From Betaproteobacteria bacterium (GTDB lineage: Bacteria; Pseudomonadota; Gammaproteobacteria; Burkholderiales; UBA9220), in the NCBI GenBank assembly GCA_020061285.1, contig JAGUYQ010000081.1:1-8999 (forward strand): 8,999 bases of DNA, written 5' to 3'. The notes beneath the pieces were generated by a model. That model worked only from the letters and a program-made list of their open reading frames with translations. It was not told where the DNA came from and searched no databases. Shown here one piece after another: positions 1 to 6,118 of this stretch (position 1 is the stretch's first letter; every line of letters begins with the position of its first letter). The translations under genes were made by a program, and so were the position numbers.

Positions 1-34
1 CGGCAAGGCGGTGGAACTGGCGCGGCGCGTCTAA
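1..34 (+). CDS. 3' end of a truncated upstream gene
   Basis: An open frame enters from the left edge (first full codon at position 2) and reads GKAVELARRV before TAA at 32-34. The composition (Ala, Arg, Val, Leu with GC-ending codons) fits a real protein tail in this GC-rich genome. Only ten residues are visible, so the product cannot be named. It would converge with the cyclase-family gene, whose stop lies only 8 nt further on. Confidence 0.4.
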   Translation, partial: GKAVELARRV

Positions 35-42
35 CGGAAGAC

Positions 43-576
43 TCAATCAGTAACGGCGATGGCCCGCACCGGCGAGCCGTCGCCGTTTTTTATCGGCAGG
101 GGAAAACCGTAGAACTGGAAAGTTTTTCCCGCTTCCAGCCGGCCGGTGTTGACCAGGTTCTCGAAGCAGACGATGCCGGCCGCCAGCAAGCGGCGCTCGA
201 TCTCCACGGCGAAGGGGCAATCCGTCGCCACGCCGACGAATTTCGGCCCGACACGCTCAATCTCCTCCGCCAGGGCGGCGTCGATCAGGCGGTCGTCGAA
301 CAGCACGCCCTCGCCGGGGCACAGGTCGGCAGGCTGCCGATACAACCGGGCCGGGCCGAAAAAAGTCTCCGGCGGCAAATCATCCAGGGGCTTTCCCGCC
401 GCCACCATGTGATAGGGCACGTTGACATGGGTGCCGACATGGGTGTGCAGGTCGAGGGCCGCCAGGCGCCAGCCCTCCGTTTCCAGGGTATGCAGGGGAC
501 GGACGGCCACCGGCGGGTCGCCGGGGTAGCCGGCCATGCCGGTGGCGATGGGCAGGCTGAGGTCGATCACCGCCAT
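43..576 (-). CDS. Cyclase-family protein (KynB-like putative metal-dependent hydrolase)
   Basis: This is a 177-aa protein of the cyclase family, whose best-known member is arylformamidase KynB (N-formylkynurenine hydrolysis in tryptophan breakdown). Visible landmarks are an N-terminal IDLSLPI strand, the signature H46-V-G-T-H50-V-N-V-P-Y-H56 (family form HxGTHxDxPxH), the segment FEN around E139, and a C-terminal LPIKNGDGSPVRAIA stretch typical of the family. The start at 576 is chosen over the upstream ATG at 612 because AAGGAG sits about 5 nt before it and the family begins at this point. Two metal-ligand positions look altered: Asn52 replaces the usual Asp, and the His expected before the conserved Glu is not seen. 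It is also shorter than KynB (about 210 aa). No kyn genes are adjacent, so the substrate is unknown. The family call is firm; kynurenine formamidase activity is doubtful. Confidence 0.85.
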   Translation of the reverse strand: MAVIDLSLPIATGMAGYPGDPPVAVRPLHTLETEGWRLAALDLHTHVGTHVNVPYHMVAAGKPLDDLPPETFFGPARLYRQPADLCPGEGVLFDDRLIDAALAEEIERVGPKFVGVATDCPFAVEIERRLLAAGIVCFENLVNTGRLEAGKTFQFYGFPLPIKNGDGSPVRAIAVTD

Positions 577-619
577 GGGGGCTCCTTCGGAAAAAAAACG
601 GCGCATCCCCATTGTAGCC

Positions 620-2458
620 CTACTCCGCTGCGACGCCGGCGGCGACGTAGCTGCGCTGGTTGAGATAGAGGCTGTTGCCGGGGATTTTCTTCGCCATCTT
701 CTTGGTTTCCGAGGCCACCGACGACAGGGCCATGCAATTGGCGAACATCCCCGGCTCCACCTTCACCGCGCCGATGGACAGGGTGGTGAGGGGATGGAAC
801 TCCTTTTCGCCGCGCCGGTTCTCGGTGACGTAGCCCCCCCGCTCCCGGTCGGGGTCGCTGAAGAAGCCCGCCACCTCGCGGCTGAAACGCTCCAGCACGT
901 GCTTGCAGCGGGCCTCCCAGTCGTCGCTGCGCAGCACCAGGATGAAATCGTCGCCGCCGATGTGGCCAACGAAATCCAGGGAGGAATCCACCGCCTCGCA
1001 CAGCAGACGGCCGGTGAGGCGAATGATTTCGTCCCCCATGCCGAAGCCGTACACGTCGTTGAAGGGCTTGAAGTGGTCCAGGTCGCAGTAGGCGACGCAA
1101 AACGGCACCCTGGCGCCCAGCAAATGCTCGACGCGCTCGTTGACCGGCACGTTGCCCGGCAACTGGGTCAAGGGGTTGGCATAGCGGGCGGCGTCGAGTT
1201 GCAGTTCGGTGATCTCCCGCATCAGGTCGTGGCCCAGGCCCAGGCCCACGTAGAGCCCACGGTCGGTGATGATGAAGCCGTTGGCCAGGTGGCGCCGGTC
1301 GCTCCCCGCCACGATCTTGCTCAACTCCTGGATGGTGAGGTGCTTGTCCACCACCAGGGGATCGGCGTCCATCAGCACGGTGCACGGCTTCTTGCCGTAC
1401 AACTCGCGGTGGTAGGGGCGGGCGAAGCGGTCCACCAGCAAATGGCGGTTGATAAGGCCCACCGGGGTGCCGTCCTCCTGCACCACCGGCACCGCGTCCA
1501 GGTCCGTATCCTGCTCGAAGCGCCGGTACACCTGTTCGTTGTGGGTCGTGGTCATGACCGGCACCACCTTGCGCAACAGCTTGCGTTCGATGGCGACGTT
1601 GCGTCCACGGTGATGCCCGCGCTGGGAGGGGCTATCCTGGGACAGGACCCGGATCACCTCGGCCGCCACCACCGGCGAAGGCTCCGCCGACGGGCGGGCG
1701 ATGTGGTAGCCCTGGCCGGCGCAGACGCCGAATCCCCGCACCACCACCAGTTCGGCGTGGGTCTCGATGCCCTCGGCGATCACCTTCGACCCGGCGTTGT
1801 CGGCAATCTCCTTGATGGAGCGCACGAACTGGGCCTTCACCGGGTCCTTGTCGATGTTCTGGATGAAGTGGCGGTCGATCTTGACGTAATCGGGCCGCAG
1901 CTCGGACCACAGGCGCAGGCTGGAATAGCCCTCTCCCAGGTCGTCGATGGCGACCTTGAAGCCCTGGTCGCGGTACTCGGTGGCGGCGGCCACCAGCATA
2001 TCCAACTGGCAATCGTAGGAGGGCTCGTTCTCGGTCAATTCGATCACCACCCGGGACGGCGGCAGCACCGACGGGCAGACGAAATCCACATCCGAGCGGG
2101 CATTGTGCTGCAACAGCACATCCGGGCTGACATTGAGGAACAGCATCCCCGGCAGGCCCAACTCCACGAAGCGCGCCACCACCACCTGCCGGCACAGGCT
2201 TTCCAACTCGAAGGCCAAGCCGAACTGGCGGGCTACCGGGAACAGCTTGCCGGGAGCGTGGAGAGGGCTGTCGGAGGGCCCGCGGATCAGGCCCTCGAAC
2301 CCCAAAATCGTACCGCCGCTCATCTCCAGGATGGGCTGGAACAAGGCAGTGAGCGCCCTCCCCTCGAGTATCCGGTTGAGGCATTCGAGACAGTCCAAGC
2401 TGCCGGCCGGGTTCATGCCGTCCGCATCCTGGAACAGGGGAGAAGGAATATCGTTCAT
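620..2458 (-). CDS. EAL-CBS-GGDEF cyclic-di-GMP signalling protein
   Basis: This is a 612-aa cytoplasmic protein with no membrane segment, predicted to hydrolyse and/or bind c-di-GMP. The EAL domain spans about 20-270. Its catalytic set looks complete: E55 (in FEGL, a variant of EAL), N109, E140, D172-D173, K193, E229 and Q249. A CBS pair follows at about 285-425 (VMTTTHNEQV, DAVPVVQEDG, NGFIITDRGLYVGLG) and may sense an adenine nucleotide. The GGDEF domain spans about 428-600, with metal Asp459 and the signature GGDDF at 501-505. The signature's Glu is replaced by Asp and the RxxD inhibitory site is absent (SSLD), so cyclase activity is uncertain. The start at 2458 (MNDIPSP) is preferred to the ATG at 2563, which would add a low-complexity 35-residue leader. 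Its ribosome site is weak. It is transcribed divergently from cnoX. Net phosphodiesterase activity is an inference. Confidence 0.93.
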   Translation of the reverse strand: MNDIPSPLFQDADGMNPAGSLDCLECLNRILEGRALTALFQPILEMSGGTILGFEGLIRGPSDSPLHAPGKLFPVARQFGLAFELESLCRQVVVARFVELGLPGMLFLNVSPDVLLQHNARSDVDFVCPSVLPPSRVVIELTENEPSYDCQLDMLVAAATEYRDQGFKVAIDDLGEGYSSLRLWSELRPDYVKIDRHFIQNIDKDPVKAQFVRSIKEIADNAGSKVIAEGIETHAELVVVRGFGVCAGQGYHIARPSAEPSPVVAAEVIRVLSQDSPSQRGHHRGRNVAIERKLLRKVVPVMTTTHNEQVYRRFEQDTDLDAVPVVQEDGTPVGLINRHLLVDRFARPYHRELYGKKPCTVLMDADPLVVDKHLTIQELSKIVAGSDRRHLANGFIITDRGLYVGLGLGHDLMREITELQLDAARYANPLTQLPGNVPVNERVEHLLGARVPFCVAYCDLDHFKPFNDVYGFGMGDEIIRLTGRLLCEAVDSSLDFVGHIGGDDFILVLRSDDWEARCKHVLERFSREVAGFFSDPDRERGGYVTENRRGEKEFHPLTTLSIGAVKVEPGMFANCMALSSVASETKKMAKKIPGNSLYLNQRSYVAAGVAAE

Positions 2459-2612
2459 CGCTTTTTCTGCTCGCCGCCGGCATGAAGATGACTTCAAAGA
2501 AGCGAGGACTCTAGCACCCCTCAGTGACAAAATTGTTTCAACCCAAGGGACGGCAGCACTCAAGCATCGGCGAGCCCTCCTCGGGAACCGCCCTTGAAAT
2601 GCCGCCCTTTGT

Positions 2613-2618
2613 TACAAT
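2613..2618 (+). promoter_or_regulatory. Candidate -10 box for cnoX
   Basis: TACAAT, within GTTACAATATGCGG, differs from the sigma-70 -10 consensus by one base and lies 35 nt before the cnoX start. The nearby TTGAAA at 2594-2599 is only 13 nt away, too close for a normal -35 box, and no other good -35 is seen. The call rests on the -10 alone. Confidence 0.35.
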
Positions 2619-2653
2619 ATGCGGAACGAGTATTTTTACCAAGGAAGCCCGAC

Positions 2654-3511
2654 ATGTCCCCCTACGCCCTCGACATCACCGAAGCCGATTTCGACCAGCA
2701 AGTCATCGAAGCCTCGAAAACCACCCCGGTGGTGATCGACTTCTGGGCCGAATGGTGCGGCCCCTGCCGGGTGTTGAAGCCGATGCTGGAAAAACTGGCG
2801 GCGGAATACCAGGGCAAGTTCATCCTGGCCAAGATCGACTCCGACGAGAACGCGCGCATCGCCGGCCGTTACGCCGTGCGGGGCATCCCCACGGTGGTCG
2901 CCATCATCGACGGCGAGGAGGTGGACCGCTTCTCCGGCGCCCTGCCGGAGGGACAGGTGCGCCAGTTCCTCGACAAGCTGGTTCCCTCCCCCGCCGCCGA
3001 GCTGCGGCACCAGGCGGTGGCGCTTTATCACCAGGGCAATGCGCCTGGCGCGCTGGCGCTCCTCGGCCAAGCCTCCCAGCTCGACCCGGAGGACACCGAC
3101 ACCCGCCTGCTGGCGGCGGAAATCCTGCTCCACAGCGGCAATCCCGCCGAAGCCCGGCAGCTCATCGACAGCCTGCCGCCGATCAAGCGCATGGAAGACA
3201 AGGTGGTCACCCTCCTGGCCCGGCTGGAATTCGCCGAAAAGGGCCAATCCCTCCCCGGCGAGGAAGAGCTGGGGAACCGCATCCGGGCCGACGAAAACGA
3301 CCTGGCGGCCCGCCTGGAACTGGCCAGCCTCCACGTGGCGCGGGAACGCTACGAGCGGGCCCTGGAGCAACTGCTGCAAATCGTGCAGCGGGACCGCGCC
3401 TTCCAGGACGACATCGGCCGCAAGACCATGCTGCAAGTGTTCAACCTGCTGGGAGGCGAAGGGGAACTGGTGAGCAAATACCGCAAGCTGCTGGCGTCGG
3501 CGCTGTACTGA
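2654..3511 (+). CDS. cnoX: Thioredoxin-TPR redox chaperone (CnoX/YbbN family)
   Basis: A 285-aa protein, the same length class as E. coli CnoX (YbbN). This is a chaperedoxin that protects proteins from oxidative aggregation and passes clients to DnaK/J and GroEL. Residues 1-110 are a thioredoxin fold (VVIDFWAEWCGPC, then the cis-Pro segment RGIPTVV). Residues about 115-285 are helical TPR-like repeats (ALYHQGNAPGALALL, DTRLLAAEILLHSGNPAEA, LASLHVARERYERAL). The C35-G-P-C38 pair is intact, whereas E. coli CnoX has lost the first Cys, so this protein may keep disulfide reductase activity, as reported for the Caulobacter protein. The start at 2654 has AAGGAA 7 nt upstream and matches the family N-terminus; the ATG at 2594 would add a non-homologous leader overlapping the promoter. 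No partner gene follows in the same direction. Confidence 0.93.
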   Translation: MSPYALDITEADFDQQVIEASKTTPVVIDFWAEWCGPCRVLKPMLEKLAAEYQGKFILAKIDSDENARIAGRYAVRGIPTVVAIIDGEEVDRFSGALPEGQVRQFLDKLVPSPAAELRHQAVALYHQGNAPGALALLGQASQLDPEDTDTRLLAAEILLHSGNPAEARQLIDSLPPIKRMEDKVVTLLARLEFAEKGQSLPGEEELGNRIRADENDLAARLELASLHVARERYERALEQLLQIVQRDRAFQDDIGRKTMLQVFNLLGGEGELVSKYRKLLASALY

Positions 3512-3639
3512 CGCCCCTCAGGGGCGAGGGCAGGGGAGAAAGCAACATGCCGCACCCACCTTGCCGCTAAGTGTAAAACACCTTCTCCGCACTAAGAAAT
3601 GCGGCCATTGCTGCCGCTGGCCGTCAAACCGGCCCATAA

Positions 3640-3657
3640 GGCATCAAGCTTCATGCC
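3640..3657. repeat. 18-nt imperfect palindrome between convergent cnoX and entericidin genes
   Basis: GGCATCAAGCTTCATGCC reads nearly the same on both strands: GGCAT and ATGCC arms around a central AAGCTT, with one mismatch per arm. It lies 23 nt past the entericidin stop on the minus strand. A second inverted repeat, GGCCG-6 nt-CGGCC, sits at 3619-3634. Neither has a T-tract on either strand, so they are weak terminator candidates. They could also be transcript-end stabilisers or a protein site. Confidence 0.4.
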
Positions 3658-3680
3658 CAGCACAATAATAATGAGCTGTA

Positions 3681-3833
3681 TTACTTATGCTCATTCGCCT
3701 CGTTTTTGATTGCCTTGCCACCCTGCTCGATATCCTTGCCCGCACCTTCAACCGTGTTACAGCCGGTAAGTGTCGCCATAGCGCCGGCCAGGAATAGCGT
3801 CGAGAGCAGCAGTACGAAAATTCTTTTGATCAT
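3681..3833 (-). CDS. Entericidin-like small lipoprotein (EcnA/EcnB family)
   Basis: This short gene encodes 50 residues. It has a lysine/arginine n-region (MIKRI), a hydrophobic core (VLLLSTLFLAGAMA), and a lipobox L22-T-G-C25, so Cys25 would be lipidated after signal peptidase II cleavage. The mature peptide NTVEGAGKDIEQGGKAIKN has the N-T-hx-G-hGKD-hxxxGxxI pattern of entericidins. E. coli EcnB is a bacteriolytic lipoprotein of stationary phase and EcnA its antidote; homologues are also seen singly in many proteobacteria, where the toxic role is unproven. AGGAG at 3841-3845 (plus-strand positions) stands 7 nt before the ATG. A sigma-S-like -10 lies about 50 nt upstream. No second entericidin gene was found in the window. 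It converges on cnoX and stands apart from the plus-strand stress genes. Confidence 0.88.
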   Translation of the reverse strand: MIKRIFVLLLSTLFLAGAMATLTGCNTVEGAGKDIEQGGKAIKNEANEHK

Positions 3834-3879
3834 GATGAATCTCCTGATGAAGGTAGTAGTGGCGGCAAAACGACTTTAC

Positions 3880-3886
3880 AGTATAG
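3880..3886 (-). promoter_or_regulatory. Candidate sigma-S-type -10 for the entericidin gene
   Basis: On the minus strand the sequence reads CTATACT: a TATACT hexamer (3880-3885) preceded by C at 3886. This matches the extended -10 favoured by RpoS, C at -13 followed by TATACT. No good -35 box is seen 16-18 nt upstream, which RpoS promoters tolerate. It lies 47 nt before the entericidin start. E. coli ecnB is known to be RpoS-dependent, which fits. Confidence 0.5.
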
Positions 3887-3896
3887 ATAAGGAAAA

Positions 3897-4401
3897 GATT
3901 TTGCTGATCGGGGATTGAATGATGAATCGCCCCGACTGCCGTGGAGCCTTCTGAATACCGAGCAGCCACCTTGGAGAAGCCCGAAGAACAATTTTACCTT
4001 GGGCGTGTCGGGCTATCAGGCATCCAACTGACTTGGCCTCCCGCCGGTCTTCCCCACCTAACGGCCCATGGTTGTACTCCACAAATGAACTCCTATAGTC
4101 ACTAATCATCATGGTGAATTTGTAAATTATTCTTGGGAGACGAACCGTCGAACGAACCGCCTGGCGGACGGGTGGGCAGTCACTCAGGGATACGGACGAC
4201 CGATTCCGCCCTTGCGGATAAGCCGGAATAGCCTGGCGGCAACCGAGACGGGATGTAGAGAATAGGCAAAAAGAACGAGGGGCGGTGCCCTATTTCTCGC
4301 CAAGATAGCGGAGAACGGCTACCGCCGTTGAACGCCCGGCACCTCCGGGTATCCACTGTAACCCACCCTGGCCATGCAGCTAAGGCCACGAGGAGTATCT
4401 C
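3897..4401. other. 505-nt stretch without a convincing gene
   Basis: No frame here has a ribosome site plus a recognisable product. The longer open frames have mixed composition and no family signature. The stretch is less GC-rich than the flanks. Two things are visible. One is a promoter-like pair, TTGTAC and TATAGT, at 4072-4099. The other is an imperfect long-range inverted repeat, 4258-4267 with 4287-4298 (two bulges), in what would be the leader of the DUF2141 gene. Neither is strong. A leader RNA or small RNA cannot be excluded. Confidence 0.4.
4072..4099 (+). promoter_or_regulatory. Possible promoter upstream of the DUF2141 gene
   Basis: TTGTAC (4072-4077) and TATAGT (4094-4099, five of six matches to TATAAT) are separated by 16 nt. 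C precedes the -10, as in RpoS-type sites. If used, it would give a leader of roughly 295 nt before the ATG at 4402. The -35 is poor (three of six), so this is a weak call. Confidence 0.25.
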
Positions 4402-4920
4402 ATGAACGAGCCAACCACTCGGAAACACGTGGCGGCCTCCATGGCCAAGCACCCGGAGAGGCGGATACCCATGGGGGCTCGAAGCGTAGCATGGTGTGCG
4501 GTGCTGGCACTTGCGAACCTTCCCGTCCTCGCCTTTGCCCAACCATCATGCCCCGGAATTCACGTAAAAATCCTGGACATCCGGAACAGCACCGGCGCCG
4601 TAGCTTGCGCGCTATTCGAGTCGCGCGCTGGCTTCCCCACGGAGTATTTGCACTCCGCGACCAATATCATGGTCATAAAAGTTCGGGATAAGCAGGCGCG
4701 TTGCGATTTTGAAGACATCCCGCCGGGAACCTATGCGCTTGCCATCGTCCATGATGAAAACATGAACGGCAAGCTGGACGTTAACTGGTTGGGGGTCCCA
4801 ACGGAAGGCTACGGTTTTTCAAACGACGCAAGAGCCTTGCTTGGCGCGCCCTCGTTCTCTGCCGCCAGTTTCCCATACGACGGGCGCAATCTGGACATGA
4901 CGATCAACTTGCATTACTGA
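4402..4920 (+). CDS. Secreted DUF2141 family protein
   Basis: A protein of up to 172 aa of the DUF2141 family, whose function is unknown. Residues 27-46 form a hydrophobic signal segment ending LAFA, with probable cleavage before QPSC, so it should be periplasmic or outer-membrane associated. The mature part carries the family core: IPPGTYALAIVHDENMNGKL, then LDVNWLGVPTEGYGFSND. Within it, D118-E-N-M-N-G-K-L-D126 resembles a dockerin/EF-hand calcium loop (DxNxNGxxD). Three cysteines (50, 69, 101) remain after cleavage. AGGAG 6 nt before the ATG at 4402 supports this start, but it makes an unusually long n-region. An internal ATG at 4471 (MGARSVAW), with GGAGAGG 9 nt upstream, gives a normal 23-residue signal peptide and is a real alternative. 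It precedes the BON lipoprotein by 225 nt. Confidence 0.85.
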   Translation: MNEPTTRKHVAASMAKHPERRIPMGARSVAWCAVLALANLPVLAFAQPSCPGIHVKILDIRNSTGAVACALFESRAGFPTEYLHSATNIMVIKVRDKQARCDFEDIPPGTYALAIVHDENMNGKLDVNWLGVPTEGYGFSNDARALLGAPSFSAASFPYDGRNLDMTINLHY

Positions 4921-4997
4921 AAATAGCCCGTTGCCTGTGCCACCTCTGGATGGGCACTCTACCATTTCCTATTTTTTCACGTAATTACACAATTATC

Positions 4998-5025
4998 TTG
5001 CTATGACGCTGTTCTAAGCTAGGAT
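4998..5025 (+). promoter_or_regulatory. Candidate promoter for the BON lipoprotein cluster
   Basis: TTGCTA (4998-5003) and TAGGAT (5020-5025) are separated by 16 nt; each has four of six consensus matches. They sit in an AT-rich stretch after the DUF2141 gene and 120 nt before the first BON gene. A strong hit to a specific sigma factor is not seen. Confidence 0.35.
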
Positions 5026-5145
5026 GCAGTGTGTGCATTGGTCAAAAAAGGTGGCACCGGTGGAATTCTGCCCGCCATGGCGCATGATTTGGAAACGCTT
5101 GGCTGTACCGGAATCACGAATTCATCATTCACCAGGAGCACCACC

Positions 5146-5457
5146 ATGACACTAATCAATCGGTTCAATACCTTGTTCTTAGCCGTTCTTCTGGCTTCCC
5201 TCCTCGGGTGCGCATCCACGTCCAAGCAGGAAGGGACGGGCGAGTATATCGATGACTCCGTCATCACCACCAAAGTGAAGGCGGCCATTTTCAACGAGCC
5301 CACCCTAAAATCGGCCGAGATCAATGTCGAAACCTTCAAAGGCGTGGTTCAACTGAGCGGTTTCGTCAACTCCCAGTCTGACATCAACAAGGCAGTCGAA
5401 GTAGCGCGCGGCATCAAAGGCGTGACATCCGTCAAGAGCGACATGCGGCTCAAGTGA
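5146..5457 (+). CDS. BON-domain lipoprotein (OsmY-like), copy 1
   Basis: A 103-aa envelope protein. Residues 1-21 are a signal peptide with core FLAVLLASLL, and the lipobox LLGC puts the lipidated Cys at 22. A short linker leads to one BON domain at about 36-103 (DDSVITTKVKAAIFNE, INVETFKGVVQLSGFVNSQ, VARGIKGVTSVKSDMRLK). BON domains occur in OsmY, DolP and secretins and are thought to bind phospholipid. Single-domain lipoproteins of this kind are usually tied to osmotic or envelope stress. AGGAG 7 nt before the ATG at 5146 sets the start; in-frame upstream ATGs have no ribosome site and would bury the signal peptide. It is a clear paralogue of the BON gene at 6119: about half of the 68 aligned BON residues are identical by eye. 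It is first in a run of four co-directional small genes. Confidence 0.92.
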   Translation: MTLINRFNTLFLAVLLASLLGCASTSKQEGTGEYIDDSVITTKVKAAIFNEPTLKSAEINVETFKGVVQLSGFVNSQSDINKAVEVARGIKGVTSVKSDMRLK

Positions 5458-5486
5458 CGCCGAAGCCTTCTCTCCTAAGCCCGCCG

Positions 5487-5506
5487 CCCCCTGCCCTGCC
5501 AGGGGG
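5487..5506 (+). other. Intercistronic hairpin before the DUF3309 gene
   Basis: CCCCCTG (5487-5493) and CAGGGGG (5500-5506) form a perfect 7-bp GC-rich stem with a 6-nt loop. It lies 29 nt after the BON stop and 9 nt before the AAGGAG ribosome site of the next gene. AATTC rather than a U-tract follows, so full termination is unlikely. It may protect the 3' end of the BON message or set the ratio of the two products. Confidence 0.55.
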
Positions 5507-5528
5507 AATTCAACCAAGGAGAAATGAA

Positions 5529-5687
5529 ATGACATTGGGAACAATACTGCTAGTGGTTTTGATCTTGCTCCTGATTGGCGCAATACCAACCTGGCCGCAC
5601 AGCAGAGGGTGGGGTTATGCCCCCAGCGGCGTTCTCGGAACGGTGCTGTTGATCGTTTTGATCCTGTTTCTGCTGGGCCGGATATGA
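5529..5687 (+). CDS. DUF3309 family tiny membrane protein
   Basis: A 52-aa protein of the DUF3309 family, unknown in function and common in proteobacteria. It has two hydrophobic helices, at about 3-19 (LGTILLVVLILLLIGAI) and 35-50 (VLGTVLLIVLILFLLG). These flank the conserved loop PTWPHSRGWGYAPSG (20-34), which identifies the family. AAGGAG at 5516-5521 lies 7 nt before the ATG at 5529. The longer in-frame start at 5454 overlaps the BON stop region and adds a proline-rich leader, so it is rejected. It should sit in the inner membrane as a helical hairpin. Genes of this family are often found beside BON, CsbD and entericidin genes, which suggests a role in stress or membrane adaptation (inference). 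Confidence 0.9.
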   Translation: MTLGTILLVVLILLLIGAIPTWPHSRGWGYAPSGVLGTVLLIVLILFLLGRI

Positions 5688-5834
5688 CATGCGGTTTAAG
5701 TGGCGGCGAAACGGCTCGACGCCGATACGGCAAAAGCCCCTTCGACGAATAGTGAAATTCCCGTCGTGCCGCACACCCCATGTCGAGGGGAATAGTTGAA
5801 ACGGCCGCCAGGCAGCTTAGGAGGGCTGGCAAAC

Positions 5835-5972
5835 ATGCTTGAAACTATTGCGGTCATACTGATCGTCCTCTGGTTATTGGGTTTGGTTTCCTCTCATACC
5901 CTGGGCGGATTCATTCATCTTCTCCTGGTCATCGCGGTCGTAGTGTTACTTCTTCGCCTCATTCGCCGTTGA
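5835..5972 (+). CDS. DUF5670 (lmo0937-type) tiny membrane protein
   Basis: A 45-aa gene with the lmo0937/DUF5670 pattern: MLETIAVILIVLWLLGLVSS, then HTLGGFIHLLLVIAVVVLLL and a basic tail RLIRR. There are two predicted transmembrane helices (about 3-19 and 25-40) joined by a short SSHTLGG turn, with the basic C-terminus probably cytoplasmic. AGGAGG at 5819-5824 lies 10 nt before the ATG. The function is unknown; the family is often listed among stress-induced small membrane proteins. It follows the DUF3309 gene by 147 nt and precedes the second BON gene by 146 nt. Confidence 0.88.
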   Translation: MLETIAVILIVLWLLGLVSSHTLGGFIHLLLVIAVVVLLLRLIRR

Positions 5973-6023
5973 ACGGCTTCGCTAGTCCCAGGCCGTCCGA
6001 ACAGCGATTTGGCCGGTCATCCC

Positions 6024-6039
6024 GCGGCCAGGAGGCCGC
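6024..6039 (+). other. Intercistronic hairpin between the DUF5670 and BON genes
   Basis: GCGGCC (6024-6029) and GGCCGC (6034-6039) form a perfect 6-bp stem closed by an AGGA loop, 51 nt after the DUF5670 stop. No T-tract follows, so it is not a standard terminator. The loop contains AGGA, but no ATG follows at ribosome-site distance. It may be an mRNA-stability or attenuation element. Confidence 0.45.
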
Positions 6040-6118
6040 AGCAATAGCCCAAGGAAGAATCAGGCCTCTGGCTTGTGTTTCTCGGGTAAGTTCCTAACCG
6101 TAATCTGGAGGATCCCAA

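Noticed and set aside
536..2485. A 649-codon open frame on the plus strand opposite the EAL-CBS-GGDEF gene
   Set aside because: Its translation is rich in His, Ala, Gly and Gln with no domain pattern. It is the antisense shadow of a clearly conserved gene in GC-rich DNA.
3513..3525. GCCCCTCAGGGGC as a terminator for cnoX
   Set aside because: The stem would close on a 1-nt loop, or be only four pairs with a 5-nt loop, and no T-tract follows.
2524..3570. A 348-codon plus-strand frame overlapping cnoX
   Set aside because: It is Pro/Arg/Gly-rich out-of-frame translation; the thioredoxin and TPR motifs lie in the other frame.
4180..4542. A 120-codon minus-strand frame before and into the DUF2141 gene
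   Set aside because: It has no ribosome site and mixed composition, and it overlaps the signal-peptide region of a gene with better evidence.
4937..4976. GTGCC/GGGCAC stem with a later T-run after the DUF2141 gene as a terminator
   Set aside because: The stem is short with a bulge, and the T-run begins well past its end, so it does not fit an intrinsic terminator.
5689..5799. A 36-codon frame beginning MRFKWRRNGS between the DUF3309 and DUF5670 genes
   Set aside because: It has no ribosome site, a very basic unstructured translation and no known family.
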